A stretch of 46,918 nt of DNA from Hyphobacterium marinum (GTDB lineage Bacteria > Pseudomonadota > Alphaproteobacteria > Caulobacterales > Maricaulaceae), in NCBI RefSeq assembly GCF_036330325.1, contig NZ_JAZDRO010000009.1, positions 1 to 46,918 of the forward strand, given 5' to 3'. Shown here one piece after another: positions 1 through 6,456 of this stretch; the first letter of the stretch is position 1; every line of letters starts with the position of its first letter. Both the position numbers and the translations under genes were made by a program. Under the pieces are notes generated by a model. The model was not told where the DNA came from and searched no databases. It saw only the letters and a list, made by a program, of their open reading frames with translations.

Positions 1-92
1 GCAGCCGTCAGCGTCGTCTTGCCGTGGTCAACGTGACCAATCGTGCCAATGTTCGCGTGCGGCTTCGTACGCTCAAACTTTTCCTTGCCCAT
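1..92 (-). CDS. tuf: Elongation factor Tu, N-terminal fragment (runs off the window)
   Basis: Only the first 30 codons are present, read leftward from an ATG at 92. They begin MGKEKFERTKPHANIGTIGH and continue into VDHGKTTLTA, which contains the P-loop GTP-binding motif GHVDHGKT of EF-Tu. EF-Tu is the GTPase that delivers aminoacyl-tRNA to the ribosome. tRNA-Tyr and tRNA-Gly lie just upstream in the same direction, as in the widespread tRNA-tufB transcription unit (in E. coli thrU-tyrU-glyT-thrT-tufB). Here no tRNA-Thr lies between glyT and tuf. The rest of the gene is outside the window. Confidence 0.97.
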   Translation of the reverse strand, partial: MGKEKFERTKPHANIGTIGHVDHGKTTLTA

Positions 93-106
93 CGTGCAAT
101 GTCCTC

Positions 107-240
107 ATCAGAAGGCTGGGGAACTCAAGACGCTCGGCGCGCCAAAACGTGATGGCGCGGGATAGCGTCACGCTGCCGGAATGGCAAGCCCTGCCGGGCG
201 TCTTGACGTGTATGCAACACAGGAGAGATCAGAAGGCTGG
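107..240. repeat. 13-bp direct repeat bracketing the tRNA-Gly/tuf spacer
   Basis: The 13-mer ATCAGAAGGCTGG occurs at 107-119 and again at 228-240. Read on the minus strand it is CCAGCCTTCTGAT; its first three bases at 238-240 are the encoded CCA end of tRNA-Gly. The second copy lies 15 nt before the tuf start codon. The 108 nt between the copies hold an imperfect inverted repeat and no gene. The arrangement could be a relic of a deleted tRNA (E. coli has tRNA-Thr here) or of a small insertion at the tRNA 3' end. Confidence 0.6.
125..206 (-). repeat. Long imperfect inverted repeat in the tuf leader
   Basis: TCAAGACGCTCGGC (125-138) pairs with GCCGGGCGTCTTGA (193-206) with one non-Watson-Crick position. 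A smaller hairpin, GCGCCA/TGGCGC, lies inside. In the tuf transcript this would fold into a branched stem between tRNA-Gly and the tuf start. Likely roles are a processing site or a leader structure; no U-run follows, so an intrinsic terminator is unlikely. Confidence 0.4.
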
Positions 241-311
241 AGCGGGTAGCGGGAATCGAACCCGCATATTCAGCTTGGAAGGCTGCTGCTCTACCATTGA
301 GCTATACCCGC
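238..311 (-). tRNA. tRNA-Gly (anticodon TCC)
   Basis: The reverse strand folds as a complete 74-nt tRNA with encoded CCA. The acceptor pairs are GCGGGTA/TACCCGC, the discriminator is T, and the anticodon stem CAGC/GCTG closes the loop CTTCCAA with anticodon TCC. The T-loop is GTTCGATTC. It reads GGA (and GGG) codons. It is co-oriented with tRNA-Tyr upstream and tuf downstream. Confidence 0.97.
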
Positions 312-350
312 CTGTCACTGTGGTCCTTCGCTGTCGTCGTCAGCGAAGGA

Positions 351-436
351 TGGTGGAGGGGGCTGGATTCGAACCAGCGTAGACTCTCGTCGCCAGATTT
401 ACAGTCTGGTGCCTTTAACCACTCGACCACCCCTCC
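351..436 (-). tRNA. tRNA-Tyr (anticodon GTA)
   Basis: An 86-nt class II tRNA with a long variable arm and encoded CCA (tgg at 351-353). The anticodon stem CCAGA/TCTGG closes the loop CTGTAAA, anticodon GTA. The acceptor is GGAGGGG paired with CCCCTCC. It is the first gene of the tRNA-Tyr/tRNA-Gly/tuf unit and is divergent from rlmB. Confidence 0.97.
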
Positions 437-577
437 AAGGGAAGTCCTTCAATGCGAGCGGGTCTTATCCCCGCTTGAACCCCGTTTGCAACAAAACCTC
501 GCCGTTACGCCGCATTGCGTTGCAGTTCGCAACCCGTCATATCCGGAAGACCGTGGTGAAACGGAGCGCGGACTATA

Positions 578-1381
578 ATGACGAAGCCAGAGCAGCGCAA
601 CCGCTCGAGAACGCCTTATAATAAAGGGCATTCGGACAAGTCGGCCTCACCCGAAGAGGGCTGGATTTGGGGTCGCCACGCCGTGCTCGCCGCGCTGGCG
701 AATCCGCGCCGCAAGGTGCTGAAAGTTCTCGCGACCCGAAACGCGGCCCGCGACCTGCCTGAAGGAACCGCGTTCGACGAGACCGATCCGAAAGACATCG
801 ACCGGCTCTTGCCCGATGGCGCGGTGCACCAGGGATTCGCGATCCGCGCCCGCGCACCTGAGGAGGATCGCCTGTCGTCAGTGGCAGATCCGACCCATGG
901 CGTACTGCTGGTCTTTGACCAGATCACCGACCCGCACAATGCTGGCGCGATCTTCCGCTCCGCCGCCGCCTTTGGGGCGCGCGCCGTGATCATGCAGGAC
1001 CGCAAGTCCCCGCCCCTCTTCGGCGCGATGGCCAAGGCCGCTGTCGGGGCCGCAGAAGTCGTCCCGGCGATACGGGTGGTCAATATCGCCAATGCGCTGG
1101 CCGAACTGCGTGACGCGGGCCGTTTCGTCATTGGGTTGGCCGGGGAAGCCGAAGACAGCCTGCCCGACCTGATCGAAGCCCATGGCGGTCCAGGACTCGT
1201 CATCGTGCTAGGAGCCGAAGACAAGGGGCTGCGCCCGCGCGTCGCGGATCATTGCGACGCGCTCGGACGCATCCCGACCACGGGCAAGGTGGAAAGCCTC
1301 AACGTCTCGAATGCCGCCGCCGTGGCGCTTTATTCCGCGCACATGAAGCGGCTGTCGGCACAGGCCGGGAAAGGCGGTTAG
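578..1381 (+). CDS. rlmB: 23S rRNA (guanosine-2'-O)-methyltransferase RlmB
   Basis: A SpoU/TrmH-type 2'-O-methyltransferase of 267 residues. In E. coli RlmB methylates G2251 of 23S rRNA using S-adenosylmethionine. The N-terminal substrate-binding domain (about 28-95) starts at the typical GWIWGRHAVLAAL. The SPOUT knot domain shows motif 1 (DQITDPHNAGAIFRSA, 114-129), motif 2 (IVLGAEDKGL, 209-218) and motif 3 (ESLNVSNAAAVALY, 239-252). The first about 27 residues are a basic, disordered extension. The gene is divergent from the tRNA-Tyr cluster, a common alphaproteobacterial arrangement. Its TAG stop overlaps the TAA stop of the convergent downstream gene in the tetranucleotide TTAG (1378-1381). 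Confidence 0.93.
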   Translation: MTKPEQRNRSRTPYNKGHSDKSASPEEGWIWGRHAVLAALANPRRKVLKVLATRNAARDLPEGTAFDETDPKDIDRLLPDGAVHQGFAIRARAPEEDRLSSVADPTHGVLLVFDQITDPHNAGAIFRSAAAFGARAVIMQDRKSPPLFGAMAKAAVGAAEVVPAIRVVNIANALAELRDAGRFVIGLAGEAEDSLPDLIEAHGGPGLVIVLGAEDKGLRPRVADHCDALGRIPTTGKVESLNVSNAAAVALYSAHMKRLSAQAGKGG

Positions 1382-2508
1382 CGCCCCCCGCCCGCGGGAC
1401 GTTCGATGTGGACCCGGCCATTGCGCGACCGCCAGCGGTAGCTGCCGCTGTAGCTCGCGGCCGAGACATTGCCCGACCCACGGATATCGACATCGGCGTC
1501 GACCGCTTCACCGCCATGGCGGACATCACCGGACCCTGACGTTTCGACGAGGAAGGGCATGGCCCGGCCTGCGCGGATCCGGACATCGCCCGAACCGTCA
1601 TTGTCGACCTCGAACCGGCCGGTCTGGGTCCCGACCTCGATATCGCCTGACCCGCGCAGGCTCGCCCGGAAATCCCCGGCAGCCGCGAGGGTGATGTCAC
1701 CGGATCCATTCACGGAAATGTCCACATCCGCTGCCTCGCCGCGATAGTCGACATCACCCGATCCGTTGATCGAGAGGTCAAACCCGGTGGCCATTCCTGC
1801 GGTGATGAGCACATCGCCCGATCCGTTGATTGACATATCGAACGCACCGTTGTGCCGGTCGATCTCGACATCACCCGACCCGTTGATCGACAGGTCAAGA
1901 TCGCCGACCGAGGCCACACCGATATCGCCCGACCCGTTGATCGAGAATTGCGAGGCACCGCCAATTTCGCCGACAGACAGATCACCCGAGCCGTTGATGG
2001 ACAGGCTGGCATCGCCTGAGACACTGCGAACGGCAAAATCGCCGCAATGATTGATCGCGATACGCGCTCGCCCGAGCTCACCGGCTTCACCGGTAAAGGC
2101 GCTGTCCTCGATATGGAAATCGAGCGAAGCCGGGGCCTCGATGATCAGGGTCGGATAGGCGTCGATCGCTTCCAGGCCGCGGCCACGCCAGCCCACGCGC
2201 ATTTCATTGTTCCGGTTACGGCATTGCAAACGGCGCAACTCCTGCCCGCCATCGACAAGGACGCGGTCACCCTCCTGCGTGATGGATGGCGCGGCATGAT
2301 CACCGCTGCCGGGACGAACCGACACGGTCACCTCAGAACCGCTGACCGTCCGGACTTCAACCCGGCCGATGAAGTCCTCGATGGAGACGGCATCAGCCCC
2401 GAAGGAGTGGCTGCTGCCGCCGCCGGCCAGGGTTGACTGGCCGATCGCGGCCGAGGCCGTCAGGCCCGTGGCGAGGCAGGCGGTTGCAAGCAAAAGTGTG
2501 CGTGTCAT
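1378..2508 (-). CDS. Exported GSGD-repeat beta-helix protein (DUF2807/head-GIN-like)
   Basis: A 376-residue exported protein. The ATG at 2508 is preceded by AGGAGGG at good spacing and opens a signal peptide (MTRTLLLATACLATGLTASAA). The N-terminal third (about 30-160) resembles the DUF2807 'head GIN' fold. The rest (about 164-350) is about ten tandem units of 18-21 residues, each carrying GSGD/GSGN, five of them exactly SINGSGD. Such spacing fits one rung per repeat of a right-handed beta-helix. Two cysteines (about 96 and 155) flank the pre-repeat region. DUF2807 proteins are usually described as putative adhesins with unknown ligands. Location is probably periplasm or cell surface; no sorting or autotransporter domain is visible. 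Confidence 0.8.
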   Translation of the reverse strand: MTRTLLLATACLATGLTASAAIGQSTLAGGGSSHSFGADAVSIEDFIGRVEVRTVSGSEVTVSVRPGSGDHAAPSITQEGDRVLVDGGQELRRLQCRNRNNEMRVGWRGRGLEAIDAYPTLIIEAPASLDFHIEDSAFTGEAGELGRARIAINHCGDFAVRSVSGDASLSINGSGDLSVGEIGGASQFSINGSGDIGVASVGDLDLSINGSGDVEIDRHNGAFDMSINGSGDVLITAGMATGFDLSINGSGDVDYRGEAADVDISVNGSGDITLAAAGDFRASLRGSGDIEVGTQTGRFEVDNDGSGDVRIRAGRAMPFLVETSGSGDVRHGGEAVDADVDIRGSGNVSAASYSGSYRWRSRNGRVHIERPAGGGR

Positions 2509-2659
2509 GGGTGGTCCCTCCTGGATACTTTCCGGCATGGCCGATTGAAGGCAGGATGCACGGAGTTGTCCAACCGGATGCAGACCGGGACATTACGCTT
2601 TGGCAAGGACCGCCTGCTGGCCGCTTTGCCGCACCTCGTAGAGCAAGTGGCAGAACCCG

Positions 2660-3355
2660 CTATCGCGGGATAACCTCGCGGCACTGAAGTCTCAATCCGG
2701 AAACGCCCCGGGCACCGTGCGCAAGTTGCAGCCCCGAGGCAATCCAGCCATCCGGACAGACAACGAATCGATGCTCCCGGTTGGCATTTGTCCGGGTATC
2801 CTGCTCGGTCAGGGGCGTAAGCGCGGTCAGTGTCGCATCATGGCTGCCGGTATCGACCTGCTCGCGATAGGCCTCCCAGTTAAATCCGGATAGGCTGCAG
2901 TCATCATTGATTACCTGGACGCGAACCCGCAGCCCTTTCAATCGCCGACGCTCCACATTGTTCTGGTTGGACGTCCATGCCCGGACTCCGGAAATAAATC
3001 CGCCTTCCATCCGGTCATCAAACCCCACCAGAATTTCGTCACGCGGATTACCATTGCACGTATCACTGGCACGCTCGACTTCGCTGGCCGCGCGCGTGGC
3101 CCCCGGCATACGCCCGAATACCGCCTCGGTCCTGCAAGGTTCATTACTGCGCTCGTAATTCGCAATCCGTTTCAACCCGTGCCAGTCGGAATTGGGCAGG
3201 GACAGCGTATCCTGGAAGTCATTGTTGTGACCGGTCCACTCCGTCCAGCGGGTTTCTTCGCCCAGCCGGCAGTTTGCCTGAGCATAGGCACTCGATCCGG
3301 CGGCCAGAATAAATAATCCTGCAGCTGCCAGAATTCCGGTTGTCTTTATCGCCAC
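2660..3355 (-). CDS. Exported hypothetical protein, Cys-containing
   Basis: A 231-residue exported protein of unknown function. The start is most likely the GTG at 3355: it follows GGGAGGG by about 8 nt and opens a clean signal peptide (about 25 residues ending in AYA before QANC). An in-frame ATG further upstream would prepend a charged stretch ahead of the signal peptide. The mature part has several Cys residues. It ends in CPDGWIASGLQLAH followed by GARGVSGLRLQCR, a Gly-rich pattern ('cysteine, ascends to G-L-x-L-x-C') seen in assorted secreted marine bacterial proteins whose family I cannot name with certainty. The upstream DNA (3360-3450) is conspicuously AT-rich, with a TATATT (3400-3405) that could be a -10 element. 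Confidence 0.7.
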   Translation of the reverse strand: MAIKTTGILAAAGLFILAAGSSAYAQANCRLGEETRWTEWTGHNNDFQDTLSLPNSDWHGLKRIANYERSNEPCRTEAVFGRMPGATRAASEVERASDTCNGNPRDEILVGFDDRMEGGFISGVRAWTSNQNNVERRRLKGLRVRVQVINDDCSLSGFNWEAYREQVDTGSHDATLTALTPLTEQDTRTNANREHRFVVCPDGWIASGLQLAHGARGVSGLRLQCREVIPR

Positions 3356-3538
3356 TTCATCACCCTCCCGTTTTTTATCAACTCTCCTCACAATTGAACA
3401 ATATAGTCCAATTTCTCTCTCAAAGCGAATTGAGGAAGATTTTGACAAATTTATCCGGGCGCGCCGCCCCAAGCGTTGGAATGCCAACGGCGGCTATTTC
3501 CGGCATAGTTCGGTAGCCACGGAAGGGAGCAGTCAGAG

Positions 3539-3919
3539 ATGAGCCAATACAGCGACCCGGCCGGCTCAGGCCGATGCGGCTGCGGTGCGGTCAGCTTCGT
3601 GACCGAAGGCCCACCCAAGTTTGTCGCCAATTGTCATTGCGGAGACTGCAGGAAGGCGACCGGAGCGGCGTTCTCGACCTGGGTGGGCTATCGCAACGAT
3701 CAGGTACGCTGGACCGGCGAACGGACCGTCTTCCAAAGCTCCCCCGGCGTGAGCCGTGGTTTCTGCGCGGCTTGCGGCAGCCCGCTCACTTATCAGGGCG
3801 AGAAATGGCCGGGCGAGACCCACTTATTGATTGGGGCCTTCGATCAACCCGAAGCGTTCATCCCGACAGGGCATGTCTTCGCGGACGAGGCCCTGCCCTG
3901 GTCGAAACCGGACGACTAG
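3539..3919 (+). CDS. GFA/CENP-V-family zinc protein
   Basis: A compact 126-residue protein of the glutathione-dependent formaldehyde-activating enzyme (Gfa/CENP-V) family. The zinc-binding cysteines are in the expected order: CGC (13, 15), CHCGDC (32, 34, 37) and CAAC (76, 79). The segments NCHCGDCRKATGAAFSTW and FCAACGSPL are typical. The founding member forms S-hydroxymethylglutathione in formaldehyde detoxification, but most relatives have no proven activity, so the substrate is open. It is monocistronic; the region before it is shared with the divergent exported-protein gene. Confidence 0.88.
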   Translation: MSQYSDPAGSGRCGCGAVSFVTEGPPKFVANCHCGDCRKATGAAFSTWVGYRNDQVRWTGERTVFQSSPGVSRGFCAACGSPLTYQGEKWPGETHLLIGAFDQPEAFIPTGHVFADEALPWSKPDD

Positions 3920-3948
3920 GCCCGGCAGGCTTCACCCGGGACGGATCG

Positions 3949-4368
3949 CTACTCGGCTTCCTGACACGTACAGCCATAGTCATTGCAGCCGATCGTGCCT
4001 TCCGCACAGATCGGAGCCATCGCCACGCAGTCCGACGCGCCCGCACAAGCACAATTGCCCGAATTACACGTGTATTCGGCGGTGTCCGGCGGCGGCGTAT
4101 TCGCCGCAACGCTCATCGCGCTGCTCGCGCCAGACGCGCTCGCGGCTCCGTGCTGGCGGCGGCCAGTGGCCCGGCCCGAGCCGGTCGCGGTGCCTTCGCG
4201 GACCATGGTCGCAGCCGCGCCATAGTCGCCATTTTCCATGGCCGCCTGGAATTCGGCGGTAAAGTTTGTGTCGTTGGCGGTCTGGGCACGTATCACCGCG
4301 CGCTGCTGGGCATCGGCGGCGGATACGGCCAGCACAAACCCGGCGAGAACGATCATTAATCGCATCAT
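3949..4368 (-). CDS. Small exported Cys-rich hypothetical protein
   Basis: A 139-residue protein starting at the first of two adjacent ATGs (4368), with GGAGG 7 nt upstream. It has a signal peptide (MMRLMIVLAGFVLAVSAADA). The middle is Ala/Gly/Ser-rich and low in complexity (about 60-95). The C-terminal about 45 residues carry eight cysteines (CNSGNCACAGASDC... C... CNDYGCTCQ), suggesting a disulfide-knotted or metal-binding tail. I know of no family match. Upstream lies the DUF819 gene stop (4442), 73 nt away in the same direction, so it could be the last gene of that operon. Confidence 0.65.
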   Translation of the reverse strand: MMRLMIVLAGFVLAVSAADAQQRAVIRAQTANDTNFTAEFQAAMENGDYGAAATMVREGTATGSGRATGRRQHGAASASGASSAMSVAANTPPPDTAEYTCNSGNCACAGASDCVAMAPICAEGTIGCNDYGCTCQEAE

Positions 4369-4441
4369 GGCGTTTCCTCCCGTTTCCCCTCGCAGGCGAA
4401 TTCTAGCCGAAATCAACGGCGCGGGAAACGGAAGGCGAGAA

Positions 4442-5626
4442 TCAGCCGGGCCAGAACTCGAAGACGAGATTGGCGATAGGCGTTCCGATGGCATAGCCCA
4501 GCACACCCACCAGCACGCCTGGCGTCACCAGATTTCGCCATCCCTTGGCTGCTGCCAGCGCCGGGGCCGTGGTCGCGCCCAGCACCGCCGCATTGGACGC
4601 AGTAATGAGCTCTGGCAGGGACAGGCGGCACACGCTGCCTAGCCCGAACACGACGATCGCGTGAACCAGGAGCATGATGCCAATGAGGAGCATCAGAAGC
4701 GGTGCGATCTGGACCAGCGAGACGACATCGGCCCCCGCCGCGATCATTGCGAAGAAGACAAAACTGATCGCTATGCCCATTTCATAGCCGCCGCGCATCC
4801 GCGCCATCGTCCTGGGAAACGCCGTTGCAGGGATCAGCGCCAGACCGCTGATGATCGCGAACCGCCACTTCCTTCCACCGTCTTCGACCAGCGTGTCTAT
4901 CCAGTCCGCGATGAGTGTACCGATCGTCACGACAATCAGCGCATAGGCCATGGAAAACGCCATGGAGGCCGCGGTGATCGGACCCTCCTCAATCGCCGGC
5001 GTATCCTCTTCGCTGTGATCGATAACCTTGAAACGCCGGGCCAGCCACGCCCAGCCCGGGATGACCGCCAGCATCGCCAGGAAGAAGCCGGAATAGAGAT
5101 TGTCGACCGCCGTCATCGCCGACGCGTAACTGGGGTCGGCTTCCCCCAGGCCGGTCGAACTCAGCAGTGCTCCGTAATTGACCGAGCCGCCAATATAGGT
5201 GGCCACGAACGACCCGACGACAGCCGCCTCGCGCGTGCCGATTTCGGCTGCAGCCGTGCCTTCAGGATAGCCGCCAATATCGATGAAGGCGAAGGCTGCG
5301 ATTACGCCAAGGACCGTGCCCAGCGCAGCCAGCATGAAGGCCCCGAACATGCGGGTTGTCTCGAAGATGATTTTCTTCAGGTCCGCTTTCATCAGGAAGA
5401 GCGGGATCAGGATCGGGACGAAATAGGTCCAGACGAAGTCATAGGCTGGCGCGGAACTGGGGATGATCCGGAGATTGGACGCCAGGATAGCCAGGAAAAT
5501 CGCCACGACCGCACCGGTAACCAGGGCCCCGATCCGCGTTCGCTCGGCGAAGAAGCCAATGGCTGCAATCGTGAAAAGCGCGGCCATGACCGCGATATTA
5601 TTGTCCGCCGGAATGAGCGATTCCAT
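4442..5626 (-). CDS. DUF819-family integral membrane protein (putative transporter)
   Basis: A 394-residue polytopic inner-membrane protein of the DUF819 family. The start at 5626 is chosen because AGGAGGAG lies just upstream; that ribosome site overlaps the end of the avidin gene, whose stop is only 4 nt away. Hydrophobic segments run through most of the chain. Conserved stretches include FVATYIGGSVNYGALL (about 140-155), the site of the family's G-G-S-x-N signature, and ASNAAVLGATTAPALAAAKGW near the C-terminus. Some DUF819 proteins occur beside peptidase or amino-acid-processing genes, which suggests a transport role; the substrate is unknown. It is the third or fourth gene of the M20-RidA-avidin-DUF819 operon, so it may import what those proteins release or bind (inference). 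Confidence 0.87.
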   Translation of the reverse strand: MESLIPADNNIAVMAALFTIAAIGFFAERTRIGALVTGAVVAIFLAILASNLRIIPSSAPAYDFVWTYFVPILIPLFLMKADLKKIIFETTRMFGAFMLAALGTVLGVIAAFAFIDIGGYPEGTAAAEIGTREAAVVGSFVATYIGGSVNYGALLSSTGLGEADPSYASAMTAVDNLYSGFFLAMLAVIPGWAWLARRFKVIDHSEEDTPAIEEGPITAASMAFSMAYALIVVTIGTLIADWIDTLVEDGGRKWRFAIISGLALIPATAFPRTMARMRGGYEMGIAISFVFFAMIAAGADVVSLVQIAPLLMLLIGIMLLVHAIVVFGLGSVCRLSLPELITASNAAVLGATTAPALAAAKGWRNLVTPGVLVGVLGYAIGTPIANLVFEFWPG

Positions 5627-5630
5627 GGGG

Positions 5631-6035
5631 CTACTCCTCCTCGCGCTGGATGAAGACACTCTCGCCGGAATAGCGGGCGAAACCGTCCTCGCCCTCGCGT
5701 ACCAGTGACCATTCGGTGCGGATCGTGCCGCCATCGACCTCGCCCGTCCACGACGTGATCGTGTGGCAAGTCTCCGCTTCCGCGCGCCACACAACGGAAA
5801 AGGCGATCAGGGGATCGAACACGTCGCCAACGACGCGGTATTCCACGCCCTGGCAGGCATAGCCCGCCGCATTGTTCACATAGCGGCCGTGGAAATGTCC
5901 GTTCTCGCGAACATCATCGATGTAGAGAACCGATCCGCTCTGGTTCTCCCAGACCGAGGTCGCAGGCAGGCCCTGCGCGGCGGCGGCTTCAATGCCAACA
6001 AAAGCGAGCGCCAGCGCGGCAGCGGTGCGGATCAT
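5631..6035 (-). CDS. Exported avidin-family biotin-binding protein (rhizavidin-like)
   Basis: A 134-residue precursor with a signal peptide (1-20, ending EAAAA) and an avidin beta-barrel. Residues aligned with streptavidin's biotin pocket are N31 and S35 (WENQSGS), Y52 with N54 (GRYVN), W83 (AFSVVWRA), T92/T94/W96 (HTITSWTG) and W109 (TEWSL). The Asp that contacts the ureido group is replaced by Glu (E125 in SGESVF). C61 and C90 match the loop-stabilising disulfide of rhizavidin, and the segments NQSGS, YVN and LIAFSV are strikingly close to rhizavidin. The Trp that tetrameric avidins donate across the dimer interface seems absent, so a dimer is likely. The start at 6035 has AAAGGA upstream. 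It lies 13 nt after RidA and 4 nt before DUF819, within one operon. Avidins bind biotin tightly; the role here is unknown. Confidence 0.9.
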   Translation of the reverse strand: MIRTAAALALAFVGIEAAAAQGLPATSVWENQSGSVLYIDDVRENGHFHGRYVNNAAGYACQGVEYRVVGDVFDPLIAFSVVWRAEAETCHTITSWTGEVDGGTIRTEWSLVREGEDGFARYSGESVFIQREEE

Positions 6036-6048
6036 TGCATGTGTCCTT

Positions 6049-6450
6049 TCAGGAGCCGGATACGAAGGCGTCGGCTTCGATTTCGATGAGGTATTCGGGC
6101 GCGGCGAGTGCGGCAACACCCACAAGCGTGGCCACCGGCGGATGCGCGCCGAAGGCCGCGCTGTGCGCCCGGGCGAACGCGGCCTGCGCGTCCGCACTCA
6201 TGTCTGTGGCAAAGGCGCGGGTTCTCACGACATGGCTGAGATCCGCTCCAACCTGTTCCAGCGCACCGGCGATGATGGCGATACAGCGCCGGGCCTGCGC
6301 CTCGATATCGCCCGGCCCGTGGACCTGTCCGTCCCCACCGACGGCCACGGTTCCGGCAACCCAGACATGCGGACCGGAACGCACCGCGCGGCAATAGCCC
6401 ACACGGGCCTCCCATGGTGCGCCGGTCGAAACCCGCTGGACGCCGCTCAC
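6049..6450 (-). CDS. RidA-like (YjgF/YER057c/UK114) protein without the catalytic Arg
   Basis: A 133-residue RidA-superfamily protein that starts at a GTG (6450) overlapping the promoter-side end of the M20 gene (stop 6457). The fold signature VWVAGTVA and the C-terminal EYLIEIEADAF are clear. RidA proper hydrolyses reactive enamines/imines made by PLP enzymes through an Arg in the motif PARSCVEVARL. The corresponding stretch here is PVATLVGVAAL, so that Arg is Ala. It therefore belongs with the Rid subfamilies that lack imine deaminase activity, and its function is unknown. It is the second gene of the operon. The missing Arg rests on my by-eye alignment. Confidence 0.85.
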   Translation of the reverse strand: MSGVQRVSTGAPWEARVGYCRAVRSGPHVWVAGTVAVGGDGQVHGPGDIEAQARRCIAIIAGALEQVGADLSHVVRTRAFATDMSADAQAAFARAHSAAFGAHPPVATLVGVAALAAPEYLIEIEADAFVSGS

Positions 6451-6456
6451 CGTGTG

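Noticed and set aside
1500..2020. CRISPR-like array of regularly spaced repeats
   Set aside because: The periodic DNA repeats are in frame and encode the SINGSGD units of one protein; there are no unique spacers or cas genes.
4661..5653. 330-residue open frame on the plus strand
   Set aside because: It is antisense to the DUF819 gene, has extreme Asp/His/Arg content and no ribosome site or family motif; it is a frame shadow typical of GC-rich DNA.
6049..6450. Active imine deaminase RidA
   Set aside because: The catalytic Arg position aligns with Ala (PVATLVGV in place of PARSCVEV), so I call it only RidA-like.
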